The position numbers and the translations under genes were made by a program. The notes beneath the pieces are model-generated. The model was not told the DNA's origin and did no database searches. It saw nothing but the letters and a program-made list of their open reading frames with translations. 53,915 bases of DNA, taken from Bacillus oleivorans (GTDB lineage: Bacteria; Bacillota; Bacilli; Bacillales; JC228). Location: NCBI RefSeq assembly GCF_900207585.1, contig NZ_OAOP01000015.1, positions 1 to 53,915 of the forward strand. Reading direction: 5' to 3'. Numbering within the stretch: the first letter of the stretch is position 1; each line of letters starts with the position of its first letter. This document shows positions 29,180 through 37,540 of the stretch, one piece after another.

Positions 29180-29206
29180 AAGTTTCCCTCCTGATGCATT
29201 TTTTTT

Positions 29207-29237
29207 TAGTATTTACGTCGTGAAGGGAAATTATTCA
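29207..29237 (-). promoter_or_regulatory. Candidate sigma-F/G promoter of fin
   Basis: TGAATA-N18-AATACTA on the minus strand (29237-29207): perfect -35 and one mismatch in the -10 for the sigma-G pattern, which sigma-F partly shares. It lies between pth and fin. Confidence 0.75.
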
Positions 29238-29287
29238 CAAATTTTAACATGACCATATTCAATTCGTCCGCATGATGCAGAACCCTT

Positions 29288-29845
29288 TTAATTATATTCA
29301 TTCATTACCTGCAAAAACGGCTTGGTTAACCATGCCTCGCACGCATTGGCCGAAGTCTTCACTGCTTCAGCCATCATTTCCTGTTCATCCTTCGTAAATT
29401 TGCCTAATACATATTGAGGAACAGGAATTCCTGCCGCCGGACGATTGATTCCAATCCGAATCCTGTTAAATTCAGTCGTACCTAAATGCTGAATTGTCGA
29501 TTTGAGGCCATTGTGTCCTCCAGCACTACCTTTTTGTCTAAGGCGGATTTTTCCGACTGGGAGATCTAAATCATCATATAAAACGACAATATCAGAAGGT
29601 TCGATTTTATAAAAATGGCTGACTTCACCGATGGATTCCCCTGAAAGATTCATATACGTTAATGGTTTTAACAGGATGAAAGATTCACCATTGTACGAAC
29701 CCTTTCCCAGGATTCCTTTATGTTTTTGAATCGTTAAAGGAGTTTGTAGCTGCTCTGATAATTGGTCTATCACTTCAAATCCTATATTATGTCTAGTTTT
29801 ATCATATTGTGAACCTGGGTTCCCTAACCCAACGATTAATTTCAT
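29288..29845 (-). CDS. pth: Peptidyl-tRNA hydrolase
   Basis: Frees tRNA from prematurely released peptidyl-tRNA; essential. The family motifs are clear: IVGLGNPGSQYDKTRHNIGF (asparagine and the catalytic His of the TRHNIG motif), KPLTYMNLSGES, VLYDDLDLPVGKIRLR and GGHNGLKS. I chose ATG 29845 (185 residues), 6 nt after GAGGTG; a GTG at 29854 overlaps the ribosome site. Also known as spoVC in B. subtilis. Confidence 0.96.
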   Translation of the reverse strand: MKLIVGLGNPGSQYDKTRHNIGFEVIDQLSEQLQTPLTIQKHKGILGKGSYNGESFILLKPLTYMNLSGESIGEVSHFYKIEPSDIVVLYDDLDLPVGKIRLRQKGSAGGHNGLKSTIQHLGTTEFNRIRIGINRPAAGIPVPQYVLGKFTKDEQEMMAEAVKTSANACEAWLTKPFLQVMNEYN

Positions 29846-29968
29846 CCTACTCACCTCTATTTACATTCCATCAAACTGATTCTACCAAATTATACGAAAA
29901 GATGCATAAATCAATTGAGATGACAAAGCAGGTCAGAACATTCATGAACACTCCAGAATTAACTGAAG

Positions 29969-29994
29969 AAGGCGTAACCCACTGGCTACGCCTT
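29969..29994 (-). terminator. Hairpin after ctc
   Basis: Stem AAGGCGTAGCC / GGGTTACGCCTT followed by only a weak pyrimidine run (CTTCTT) on the minus strand, overlapping the end of ctc. A partial terminator at best. Confidence 0.5.
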
Positions 29995-29996
29995 TG

Positions 29997-30644
29997 TTAT
30001 TCTTCATTTGTGTCGGGTTCTGTTTCACGACCCTCTTCTTTTTCTGGAGTTCCCTCAGCCTGCTCTTCACCGGAATTAATTTCTTCCTCTTGCTTAGGAG
30101 GGAGAATCGAAGCAATAACTAATGAATCATCGTGCTTGATCTCATAAATAGCGCCTTTTCCTTTTAAATCGGCGACTGTAACCGTATCTCCGACCTGGAG
30201 ACTCGTAATATCCACTTCGATTGCGGAAGGAATATCTTTCGGTTTCGCCTTAATGGAAAGCTCATGGGTTGCCTGCTGCAAGACGCCGCCATCCTTGACA
30301 CCTGCCGCTTCTCCGACCAGTACAACCTGAACTTCCACTTCAATATCAGAGGACATATCGACTGAAAAAAAATCGGCATGAATGATTTCATTTTTTAAGA
30401 AATCATGCTGGTAATCTGTTAATATGACATCGGTTTTATTTCCATTAATGTTTAATGAAATGATCCCATTTCTTCCCGCTTCTCTAATTGTTTTCAAGAA
30501 GTCCTTTTCTCGTACAGAAATTGGCATACTTTCGCTTTTCCGCCCATAGACAACAGCCGGAATTTTCCCTTCTTGTCTAAGCCCTGTTAACACTGAATGG
30601 CGTGACTTTTCCCTTTTCTCAGCTTCTAGAGTATAAGTTGCCAT
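29997..30644 (-). CDS. ctc: 50S ribosomal protein L25/TL5, general stress protein Ctc
   Basis: 5S rRNA-binding ribosomal protein of the long (CTC/TL5) type: an L25 domain in residues about 5-92 (MATYTLEAEKREKS, IPAVVYGRKSES) and a TL5 C-terminal beta domain about 100-185. The last 30 residues are acidic and rich in Glu and Gly. In B. subtilis ctc is induced by sigma-B under stress; a sigma-B-like promoter is seen here. The start ATG overlaps a GGAG, so the ribosome site is probably the GGGG 9 nt upstream. It binds the same RNA whose gene is disrupted at the right edge. Confidence 0.95.
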   Translation of the reverse strand: MATYTLEAEKREKSRHSVLTGLRQEGKIPAVVYGRKSESMPISVREKDFLKTIREAGRNGIISLNINGNKTDVILTDYQHDFLKNEIIHADFFSVDMSSDIEVEVQVVLVGEAAGVKDGGVLQQATHELSIKAKPKDIPSAIEVDITSLQVGDTVTVADLKGKGAIYEIKHDDSLVIASILPPKQEEEINSGEEQAEGTPEKEEGRETEPDTNEE

Positions 30645-30705
30645 CTCCTTTAACCCCTTCCTTTGTTAGATCAAAACTTTAGAAGTCAAACTCTCTCTAT
30701 AGTTT

Positions 30706-30730
30706 TTTCCCTAAACAGGACGGGCTAAAC
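30706..30730 (-). promoter_or_regulatory. Candidate sigma-B promoter of ctc
   Basis: GTTTAG-N13-GGGAAA on the minus strand, between prs and ctc, fits the sigma-B pattern GTTTWW-N12-15-GGGWAW except for one base. ctc of B. subtilis is a classic sigma-B gene. Confidence 0.6.
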
Positions 30731-30741
30731 ATAGTTCGTGT

Positions 30742-31695
30742 TTAAAAGAGGGTTGAAACGGATTGTTTCTCATACACCCGGATAATCGCTTCCCCAATGA
30801 GAGGAGCCACAGATAGCTGAACGACCTTATCAATTTTCTTTTCCTCAGGAAGTTCAATCGTATTCGTAACCACTAATTCTTTAATTTTTGAGTTCTCAAT
30901 TCGTTCAATAGCCGGTCCGGAAAGAACTGGATGCGAACAGCATGCATACACTTCCTTCGCCCCATTTTCTATTAATGCATTCGCTGCTAAAGTGATCGTC
31001 CCTGCTGTATCAATGATATCGTCAATGATGATGGCGATTTTCCCGTCAATATTCCCGACAATATTCATAACTTCAGCTACATTTGGACGGGGACGGCGTT
31101 TATCGATGATTGCAATTGGTGCCTTTAATAACTCAGCCATTTTTCTCGCTCTCGTAACGCCTCCATGGTCAGGTGATACGACAACAACCTCATCATTCCA
31201 CTCTTTCCCTTTGAAATACTCAGAAATAATAGGTACTCCCATTAAGTGGTCTATTGGAATATCAAAGAAACCTTGAATTTGTGGGGCATGTAAATCTAAA
31301 GCAATGACTCTCGTAGCTCCTGCTGTTTCTAAAAGATTTGCCACAAGCTTTGCTGTGATTGGCTCACGGGCACGTGCTTTCCGATCTTGCCGTGCATACC
31401 CATAATAAGGCATCACAATATTTATAGTTTGGGCAGACGCTCTTTTTAGGGCATCAATCATGATGAGAAGCTCCATCATATTTTGGTTGACAGGAGCACT
31501 TGTAGACTGAATCACAAACACATCACAGCCACGAATACTTTCCTCAATGTTAATTTGGATTTCTCCATCACTAAAAGTAGAAACAGAGCTTTTGCTGAGC
31601 TCAATACCGATTACTTTAGCGATTTCTTCAGCTAATCCCCGGTTCGAATTAAGCGAAAACAGCTTTAAATTTGTATTTACATATGAGTTGGACAT
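30742..31695 (-). CDS. prs: Ribose-phosphate pyrophosphokinase (PRPP synthetase)
   Basis: Makes PRPP from ribose 5-phosphate and ATP, feeding purine, pyrimidine, histidine and tryptophan synthesis. The 317-residue protein has the conserved [17 protein letters not shown], the metal-binding [14 protein letters not shown], and the PRPP site [15 protein letters not shown] 31695 has GGAGG 7 nt upstream. It follows glmU by 21 nt, a conserved pair. Confidence 0.98.
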   Translation of the reverse strand: MSNSYVNTNLKLFSLNSNRGLAEEIAKVIGIELSKSSVSTFSDGEIQINIEESIRGCDVFVIQSTSAPVNQNMMELLIMIDALKRASAQTINIVMPYYGYARQDRKARAREPITAKLVANLLETAGATRVIALDLHAPQIQGFFDIPIDHLMGVPIISEYFKGKEWNDEVVVVSPDHGGVTRARKMAELLKAPIAIIDKRRPRPNVAEVMNIVGNIDGKIAIIIDDIIDTAGTITLAANALIENGAKEVYACCSHPVLSGPAIERIENSKIKELVVTNTIELPEEKKIDKVVQLSVAPLIGEAIIRVYEKQSVSTLF

Positions 31696-31716
31696 GGGAG
31701 AACCTCCAGAAAATTT

Positions 31717-33090
31717 TTATTCATTATTCATGTTCAGCTTCGACACGTAGTTTTCTTTATTGACTTGTCTTGCACGGGCAATAGACAGGGCATCGCCTGG
31801 AACATCATCAGTGATGGTTGATCCGGCTGCAATATATGCCCCTTTGCCAATGGTAACTGGTGCGACAAGATTTGAGTTACAGCCTACAAAAACATGATCG
31901 TCAATTTTTGTTAAGTACTTTCTTTTGCCGTCATAATTAACTGTAATGGAACCGCAGCCAAGATTAACATCTTTGCCTACTTCAGCATCACCAATATAGC
32001 TTAAATGTGAAGCCTTGCTTCCTTCTCCAAATACAGTCTTTTTAATCTCAACGAAATTACCAACTTTCACCTTATCATGGATCATAGACTCTGGACGAAT
32101 ATGAGCAAACGGCCCAATTTGCACTTCATTTCCTACTTCACTTTCCGATAAGACAGATTGGCGTATATGATTACGGTCTCCCACTTTACAATTTGTTATT
32201 TCTGTATGCGGACCAATGATACAATCCTCACCGACCTGCGTGTTTCCTCTTAAAATCGAACCTGGCTGAATCACAGTATCCTGACCGATTTTAACGGTTG
32301 CATCAATATACGTATTAGCAGGATCAATAATGGATACACCATTTAACATATGAGTTCGATTAATTCTCTCTCTCATAATAGCTTCTGCTTGGCTTAAAGC
32401 GACCCGGTCATTAACTCCCATTGTTTCGTTAAAATCTTCAGTTTGATAGGCCGATACTTTATGACCTTCTTGTTTTAAAATCTCGATACAATCAGGCAGG
32501 TAATACTCACCTTGAGCATTATCATTGGAAACTTGGCTTAGTGCATGAAAAAGAAGGGCATTGTCAAAGCAATAGGTCCCTGTGTTAATTTCTTGTACAG
32601 TTCTTTCGTCCTCTGTTGCATCTTTATGCTCAACTATTTTTTTAACGCTGCCATCTTGATTTCTTAGGACCCTTCCATAACCTGCGGGGTCATCCGCTTT
32701 TGCGGTTAATACCGTCACAGCAGCATTTTCTTCTTCATGCTGCTTCATAAGAGCTTGAAGGGTTTCGGAAGTCAGCAGCGGTGTGTCACCGCATAAAACA
32801 ATCGTGGTCCCTTGCTTTCCGGCTAATTCTCCCTGTGCTTGCATAACGGCATGTCCGGTTCCCAGCTGTTCTTCCTGTAAGATGTAATTCGTTACATCTC
32901 CCACCTGTGCCTTTACTTCTTCGGCTCCATAGCCAATGATTGTATAAATAGACTGCACCTGAAGCTTGGATACTTCATCAATCACATGCTGTACCATCGC
33001 TTTTCCGCAGACTGGATGCAACACTTTATAAACTTTTGATTTCATTCTTGTTCCTTTACCGGCAGCAAGAATGATTGCAAAACGGTCCAT
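31717..33090 (-). CDS. glmU: Bifunctional UDP-GlcNAc pyrophosphorylase / GlcN-1-P acetyltransferase
   Basis: Makes UDP-N-acetylglucosamine for peptidoglycan and teichoic acids. The N-terminal pyrophosphorylase (about 1-228) starts [14 protein letters not shown] and has GDTPLL; the C-terminal acetyltransferase is a left-handed beta helix of hexapeptide repeats (about 250-440) with [11 protein letters not shown]. 457 residues, normal length. ATG 33090 has GGAGG 6 nt upstream. Known as gcaD in B. subtilis; heads the glmU-prs unit. Confidence 0.98.
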   Translation of the reverse strand: MDRFAIILAAGKGTRMKSKVYKVLHPVCGKAMVQHVIDEVSKLQVQSIYTIIGYGAEEVKAQVGDVTNYILQEEQLGTGHAVMQAQGELAGKQGTTIVLCGDTPLLTSETLQALMKQHEEENAAVTVLTAKADDPAGYGRVLRNQDGSVKKIVEHKDATEDERTVQEINTGTYCFDNALLFHALSQVSNDNAQGEYYLPDCIEILKQEGHKVSAYQTEDFNETMGVNDRVALSQAEAIMRERINRTHMLNGVSIIDPANTYIDATVKIGQDTVIQPGSILRGNTQVGEDCIIGPHTEITNCKVGDRNHIRQSVLSESEVGNEVQIGPFAHIRPESMIHDKVKVGNFVEIKKTVFGEGSKASHLSYIGDAEVGKDVNLGCGSITVNYDGKRKYLTKIDDHVFVGCNSNLVAPVTIGKGAYIAAGSTITDDVPGDALSIARARQVNKENYVSKLNMNNE

Positions 33091-33337
33091 ACTATGCCTC
33101 CAATTATTGTCTAATTTTCAAACCTTTCATCAATAGAATGGCCGGTTATTAAATTTAGAAATTTAACATAAGAATAGTGATATTTTTTATATCGAACTTT
33201 TTGTCAAATTGAATATATCTTAAAAACCCTAGATTTTCAAGGAAAGTCCCGAAAGTACAAATAATTGCCATGATTAGACTATTGTATGTGAGGAATTTTG
33301 TCTATGGTCGGCAATGCGAAGGAATTTTTTGGAGGAA

Positions 33338-33370
33338 ATAAAAAGAGCCATACTTTAGAAGTAGGCCCTT
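33338..33370 (-). terminator. Terminator after spoVG
   Basis: Stem AGGGCCTAC / GTATGGCTCT (one bulge, a G-U pair) followed by TTTTTA on the minus strand. The remaining gap to glmU (33091-33337) is AT-rich; TTGACA at 33207-33202 could be the -35 of a glmU promoter, but the matching -10 is weak. Confidence 0.7.
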
Positions 33371-33391
33371 GTTGTATTTTGTTTCTCATTT

Positions 33392-33685
33392 TTAAGAAGC
33401 TCCAGCTTCTTCATACTCGACATCTTCCACTTCTCCTAAACGGTGGTATTCCGCTAGTACGGCTTCCTGAATTTTACCTCTAGTGCCTGAGTTAATAGGA
33501 TGTGCAATGTCGCGGAATTCTCCATCTGGAGTTCGCTTGCTTGGCATTGCAACAAACAAGCCGTTGTTCCCGTCAATAACACGAATGTCATGGACAACAA
33601 ATTCGTTGTCTAATGTAATCGAAGCAATCGCTCTCATACGTCCATCAGTATTGACGCGTCTTAATCTTACGTCAGTAACTTCCAC
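33392..33685 (-). CDS. spoVG: Septation / RNA-binding regulator SpoVG
   Basis: Small RNA- and DNA-binding protein that affects asymmetric septation. It is highly conserved: [32 protein letters not shown] and [18 protein letters not shown] are visible. I chose GTG 33685, which gives MEVTDVR and exactly the usual 97 residues, 6 nt after AAGGTGGTG; a start at 33697 would add four residues. A sigma-H-type promoter lies about 50 nt upstream. Confidence 0.97.
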   Translation of the reverse strand: MEVTDVRLRRVNTDGRMRAIASITLDNEFVVHDIRVIDGNNGLFVAMPSKRTPDGEFRDIAHPINSGTRGKIQEAVLAEYHRLGEVEDVEYEEAGAS

Positions 33686-33727
33686 CCTGTTCACCACCTT
33701 TTCCCCTGGATAAATCTAGTACTAAAT

Positions 33728-33753
33728 ATTCTGCAAAATTATTTAATTTCCTT
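33728..33753 (-). promoter_or_regulatory. Candidate sigma-H promoter of spoVG
   Basis: AAGGAAAT (33753-33746) and GCAGAAT (33734-33728), 11 nt apart, on the minus strand fit the sigma-H pattern (RNAGGAWWW, RNNGAAT). In B. subtilis spoVG is the model sigma-H promoter. Confidence 0.7.
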
Positions 33754-33832
33754 CTTTATTTATAAAAATTTTTGAAAAAATTTAGCACAAATTTTAAAAA
33801 CAGGAAAAATAAGGGGCTTTTAGCTTATATTT

Positions 33833-34210
33833 TTACTTTTTAATTAGAGCCACTACTTCAATTTCTACTAAAGCATCTTTCGGCAGGCGGGCTACTTCCA
33901 CACAAGACCTGGCTGGCTTATGATTTGAAAAATATTGGCCATACACTTCATTAACACTTGCAAATTCATCCATATTTTTAATAAAAACAGTTGCCTTTAC
34001 AACCGTTTCAAGTGAAGCACCTGCTGCTTCTAAAACAGCTTTTAAATTTGCAAATACTTGATGAGTTTGTTCTACTATTCCGCCTTCTGCCATCGTGCCT
34101 GCAGGTGTCAATGGAATTTGGCCAGAGCTATAAAACATATTATTCACAACGATCCCCTGTGAATATGGTCCGATGGCTGCAGGCGCCTGATTAGTTGAAA
34201 CTATTTTCAT
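33833..34210 (-). CDS. ridA: 2-iminobutanoate/2-iminopropanoate deaminase (RidA/YjgF family)
   Basis: Hydrolyses reactive imine intermediates formed by PLP enzymes, protecting other enzymes. The 125-residue protein has [23 protein letters not shown], the central arginine in [13 protein letters not shown] and the final [11 protein letters not shown] 34210. It follows purR by 27 nt, so purR-ridA is one unit; known in B. subtilis as yabJ and reported to influence PurR regulation. Confidence 0.95.
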   Translation of the reverse strand: MKIVSTNQAPAAIGPYSQGIVVNNMFYSSGQIPLTPAGTMAEGGIVEQTHQVFANLKAVLEAAGASLETVVKATVFIKNMDEFASVNEVYGQYFSNHKPARSCVEVARLPKDALVEIEVVALIKK

Positions 34211-34237
34211 CTAAGTTACCCCTTTCAAAATAAATAA

Positions 34238-35062
34238 CTATAAAGTTCCTTTTGTTACTTCAATTTTTCTTTCTTTAATATCTACTTTAGACAGCTTTAC
34301 AATAGAATGATAGTGATCCACTAAGCGTTCCTCAGAATGTTCGGCTTCAACCAATACCCCAATCCCCGCAACACGGGCTTTAAATTCATCAAGTAAGCTC
34401 ATCATGCCGTTAATCGTTCCGCCAGCTTTCATAAAGTCATCAACAATTAACACATTGCTTCCTTCTTGCAGACTGCGTTTCGATAAAGCCATTGTTTGGA
34501 TCCGTTTTGTCGAGCCTGAAACATAGTTAATACTTACCGTTGGTCCCTCTGTTACTTTACTGTCTCTTCTCACTATGACAACGGGTACATTTAACTCACT
34601 CGCTGTAGCATAAGCTAATGGTATTCCCTTTGTCGCAACAGTCATTACTACATCTACCTTTTCATTGACAAACTTTGCAGCAAATAATTTGCCAACCACT
34701 TTTACAATTTCGGGATTGCCGACAATATCGGCCATGTATAGATAACCTCCCGGGAGTAACCGGTCTGGCTGCGAAAGTTGTCCGCACAGCAATTGGATGA
34801 ATGAATCTCTTTCTTCCTCAGAAATGGCCGGGAAGTATTGAACCCCTCCAGCTGCACCAGCAACCGTTTTAAGGGTTCCAAACCCACGCTGTTCAAATGT
34901 CTCTTTAATAATAGCGACATCCTCGCTGACTGAGGATTTAGCTGCCTCATAACGGTCTGCAAATAAAGTTAAAGGCACAATTTGACAAGGATGCTGTAAT
35001 AGAAAATGTGTCATATCTATGAGACGCTCACTTCGTCGAAACTTCACAGTCTTCACTCCCAT
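34238..35062 (-). CDS. purR: Purine operon repressor PurR
   Basis: Represses purine genes and is relieved by PRPP. An N-terminal winged-helix domain (about 1-75) is joined to a type I phosphoribosyltransferase-like domain with VLIVDDFMKAGGTINGM, the PRPP-binding loop, and YVSGSTKRIQTM. Two starts are plausible: ATG 35062 (after GGAGAG) and GTG 35047 (after GGGAGTG), the latter closer to the B. subtilis start MKFRRS. The C-terminus is about 16 residues shorter than in B. subtilis. A PurBox-like sequence lies upstream. Confidence 0.96.
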   Translation of the reverse strand: MGVKTVKFRRSERLIDMTHFLLQHPCQIVPLTLFADRYEAAKSSVSEDVAIIKETFEQRGFGTLKTVAGAAGGVQYFPAISEEERDSFIQLLCGQLSQPDRLLPGGYLYMADIVGNPEIVKVVGKLFAAKFVNEKVDVVMTVATKGIPLAYATASELNVPVVIVRRDSKVTEGPTVSINYVSGSTKRIQTMALSKRSLQEGSNVLIVDDFMKAGGTINGMMSLLDEFKARVAGIGVLVEAEHSEERLVDHYHSIVKLSKVDIKERKIEVTKGTL

Positions 35063-35097
35063 CGTTAATGCTCTCCAATTTCAGTGGTTTAAGCATT

Positions 35098-35111
35098 AAA
35101 AACCGAATAAT
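35098..35111. promoter_or_regulatory. Possible PurBox upstream of purR
   Basis: AAAACCGAATAAT between ispE and purR resembles the B. subtilis PurBox (AWWWCCGAACWWT, one mismatch). PurR is autoregulated in B. subtilis. I did not find a clear second inverted box at the usual spacing. Confidence 0.4.
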
Positions 35112-35140
35112 TTAAAGCTATTTTGCCATATTGTACGGAT

Positions 35141-36010
35141 TTAGGCAAGGTCTGAAGATTCTCCGATGATTCTAACAGCGTACACCTGATCACAAAAGCC
35201 CCTTAAGGCATTATAAATACGGTGAAGTCGTGATTCATACTGAACTAATCCAAATACAGTCGGACCACTTCCGCTCATTAAGACTGCATCAGCACCGAAT
35301 TTTATCATATGCTTTTTAATTGCCGTTACCTCTGGATGCAATTGCAGGGTAACATTTTCAAGAACATTGCCCAGATTGCTGCATAATTTCTTATAATCAT
35401 TTGATTTTAATGCTTCAATCATAGCTGCCGTATTCGGGTGGGAAATTTCATTGAGATTCAATCTTTTATACACATCAGCTGTAGAAACTCCGATCGTTGG
35501 CTTCGCTAAGATTACCCAACAATGAGGCGGTGATGGAAGTGGTGTGATGATCTCACCTCTGCCTTTAGCTAAAGCCGTCCCACCATACACACAAAACGAG
35601 ACATCTGAACCAATCTCAGCCCCAAGTGCAGCTAATTCATAATTCGATAATCCAAGCTTCCACATCGTATTAAGCCCACGCAGAACTGCTGCTGCATCGC
35701 TGGAGCCCCCTGCAAGTCCAGCCGCAACTGGAATATTCTTTTCTAAAGAAATAGATACACCTTGTTTTATGCCAAACCGTTCTTTGATTAATTTCGCAGC
35801 CTGAAAAGCAAGATTTCGATCATCATCCGGGACAAATCGATATTGTGAAAGAAGTTTAATCTGATTATCGTTTAACTCTTCGATTTCGAGCCTGTCAGCC
35901 AAGTCAATAGTTGTCATTACCATTTCAACCTCATGATAACCGTCACTCCGTTTATATAAAACGTCCAGGGATAAATTAATTTTGGCAGGTGCTTTTAGTA
36001 AATACTTCAT
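35141..36010 (-). CDS. ispE: 4-diphosphocytidyl-2-C-methyl-D-erythritol kinase
   Basis: GHMP-family kinase of the MEP isoprenoid pathway. It starts [15 protein letters not shown] and has the ATP loop [17 protein letters not shown] (about 92-108) and the C-terminal [10 protein letters not shown]. 289 residues, normal. ATG 36010. Upstream, TTGTTA-N17-TATAGT on the minus strand (36200-36172) may be its promoter, giving a leader of about 150 nt. Confidence 0.96.
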   Translation of the reverse strand: MKYLLKAPAKINLSLDVLYKRSDGYHEVEMVMTTIDLADRLEIEELNDNQIKLLSQYRFVPDDDRNLAFQAAKLIKERFGIKQGVSISLEKNIPVAAGLAGGSSDAAAVLRGLNTMWKLGLSNYELAALGAEIGSDVSFCVYGGTALAKGRGEIITPLPSPPHCWVILAKPTIGVSTADVYKRLNLNEISHPNTAAMIEALKSNDYKKLCSNLGNVLENVTLQLHPEVTAIKKHMIKFGADAVLMSGSGPTVFGLVQYESRLHRIYNALRGFCDQVYAVRIIGESSDLA

Positions 36011-36261
36011 ATGTACATCGACCCCAAACCAGTTTCCTTGTTTCTGTACGTTAAGAATCCGTTAGGCCGTATCCTCCTAAAGTGTAATTGGTTATCCGGG
36101 AAATGCCTATCCAATAATAGGATCCGACTTTGTCCCCAGTTTCTTATCGTATTTTACCACATTTACCCTATACTATAGAGTTTTCTTTCCAAACTAACAA
36201 GATTGTCTATAAAAAGCAAATGATCATAATTGTATTAATATAACATAAAGTTCAGCAAATA

Positions 36262-36290
36262 AAGAAAAACGCGGGGATCTCTCCCCGCGC
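36262..36290 (-). terminator. Terminator after sspF
   Basis: Perfect 8-bp GC-rich stem CGCGGGGA / TCCCCGCG with a 4-nt loop and TTTTTC on the minus strand. Confidence 0.92.
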
Positions 36291-36320
36291 TGTCACAGCT
36301 GTTATCAAAAATGAAATCTA

Positions 36321-36500
36321 TTATTTTCTGTCTTGCGTGAGTTGTTGTTCAGCAAGCTCGATGGCCCTTTTCACCATGTTACCTGCATCGCGGGCCCGAA
36401 TTCCACCCCAGCCTTCTTTTTGAACGACATCATAGAATCCAAGCTCTTTGGCTAACTCCTCTTTAAAGTGATCTGACATGATACCTCGTCTTCTTGCCAT
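36321..36500 (-). CDS. sspF: Alpha/beta-type small acid-soluble spore protein SspF
   Basis: DNA-coating protein of the spore. The 59 residues start [20 protein letters not shown] and contain [19 protein letters not shown], the DNA-binding SASP signature. I chose ATG 36500 because GGGGGAA lies 7 nt upstream and the family starts there; an earlier in-frame ATG at 36554 has no conserved residues. Followed by a strong terminator, preceded by a 446-nt gap. No clear sigma-G promoter could be read, although one is expected. Confidence 0.93.
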   Translation of the reverse strand: MARRRGIMSDHFKEELAKELGFYDVVQKEGWGGIRARDAGNMVKRAIELAEQQLTQDRK

Positions 36501-36682
36501 GATCGCTTCCCCCTTTGGTAACCGTATATCTGTGAAAATAACAGCCAGTGACATTCCTTATTTTGTACAAGTTCAACAAAATGACTACTTCTAAAATAAG
36601 GGAGGCTTTTTTTTGATACATAAAATCAATTAGCTTAGCCGATTAACTTAGATTGGTCCAAAATTAATTTAAAAAGCAAGAT

Positions 36683-36800
36683 TAACCCGTAGAAACCCGA
36701 TTTTGACTCATAGGAAAGGATTTTGACCTGTAGAAACCTTCTTGACCGATAGATCCTCCGGCTAACCCCTATGTATTAATAATTACCGTTAACCCTCATC
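36683..36800. repeat. Degenerate tandem repeats, about 20-nt period
   Basis: Between sspF and veg the plus strand carries serial variants of one phrase: TTAACCCGTAGAAACC, TTTTGACTCATAGGAAAGG, TTTTGACCTGTAGAAACC, TTGACCGATAGATCC, then CTAACCCCTATG and CGTTAACCC. No reading frame covers them. The rest of the gap 36501-36946 shows nothing recognised. Such phrases recur in intergenic regions of some Bacillus genomes as far as I recall, but this needs a search. Confidence 0.6.
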
Positions 36801-36920
36801 CTCAAAAACAGGATCTAATTTTTCTGGCATCCAAGTCATTCCTATCGGAATATCCTAAATTTGTTAGACGATTTCGTATAGTTTTTTCGACATTTCCTTT
36901 TAAATTCTTCAGGCAAAAAA

Positions 36921-36953
36921 TAAAAAAGCAGCAAACCTACAAAGGTTTACTGC
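36921..36953 (-). terminator. Terminator overlapping the veg stop codon
   Basis: 10-bp stem GCAGTAAACC / GGTTTGCTGC (one T-G pair) with a 6-nt loop, followed by TTTTTT on the minus strand. The veg stop codon TAA lies within the 5' arm. Confidence 0.88.
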
Positions 36954-37217
36954 TGTCCTAATGCTAAGCTCCCATTTTGATCTTCATCAAAAGTAAGCTG
37001 TACGGTTTGTGTTAGGATATCTGCATAGCTGTAAGATACACGCTCAAAAGCATTTTCATCTTGGTCTAATTCGACAACAAAGACGGATGGATACGTTTCT
37101 GCTAAGACGCCTGAGCGCTCAATCGTTTTTCTGCGACCTCCATTGGCTTTAAGCAACAACCGTTTTCCTAATTGGGAATCTAAATTCTTTTTTTATATCC
37201 GCTAAAGTTTTTGGCAT
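36947..37217 (-). pseudogene. veg: veg, interrupted by a one-base frameshift at an A7 run
   Basis: Veg is a small, very highly expressed protein linked to biofilm regulation. From ATG 37217 (GAGGTGG 6 nt upstream) the frame reads [10 protein letters not shown] then leaves the family sequence and stops after 22 codons. Dropping one A from the A7 run (37194-37188) restores [20 protein letters not shown] and the entire remaining Veg protein, 89 residues in all. The 3' frame alone gives a 70-residue piece that could start at a TTG. So the gene is frameshifted, or is read by slippage at AAAAAAAG, or the assembly has an extra base. Confidence 0.85.
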
Positions 37218-37239
37218 TTCCGTCCACCTCGCTCAATTT

Positions 37240-37309
37240 ATTATAACAAAGGGGAGGATATAAGTCAAATAAATTTTAAATTATAACAACACACAAAATC
37301 ATTTGTCAA
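37240..37309 (-). promoter_or_regulatory. Two tandem near-consensus sigma-A promoters of veg
   Basis: On the minus strand TTGACA-N18-TATAAT (37309-37280) and TTGACT-N17-TATAAT (37268-37240) lie in series; both -10 boxes are perfect. The B. subtilis veg promoter is among the strongest known. The remaining gap to yabG (37310-37506) is AT-rich with no gene seen. Confidence 0.85.
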
Positions 37310-37506
37310 CGTTTTTATGTCTACAAATCCTCCTTTATTTCTACATTTTTTAGGATAAACCATTTCCTTCCTAAATATGTATATAATTAATGATATTTTT
37401 TTCGCGTTTGCGTAATTCGCTTTCAGAAATGCAGTATCCTATATATTAATCGATTCATTCCCGCTTAAAACTTTTCTTCCCGCATGTGGAAGTACTCTTT
37501 TGTTTA

Positions 37507-37538
37507 AGAAAAAAGCCACGCTCCAGGACGTGGCTTTT
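37507..37538 (-). terminator. Terminator after yabG
   Basis: Perfect 9-bp stem AAAGCCACG / CGTGGCTTT with an 8-nt loop, then TTTC on the minus strand. Confidence 0.88.
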
Positions 37539-37540
37539 TC

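Noticed and set aside
36947-37159. A free-standing 70-residue Veg-like gene
   Set aside because: The missing N-terminal part is present upstream in another frame behind the real ribosome site, so this is a frameshifted veg, not a shorter family member.
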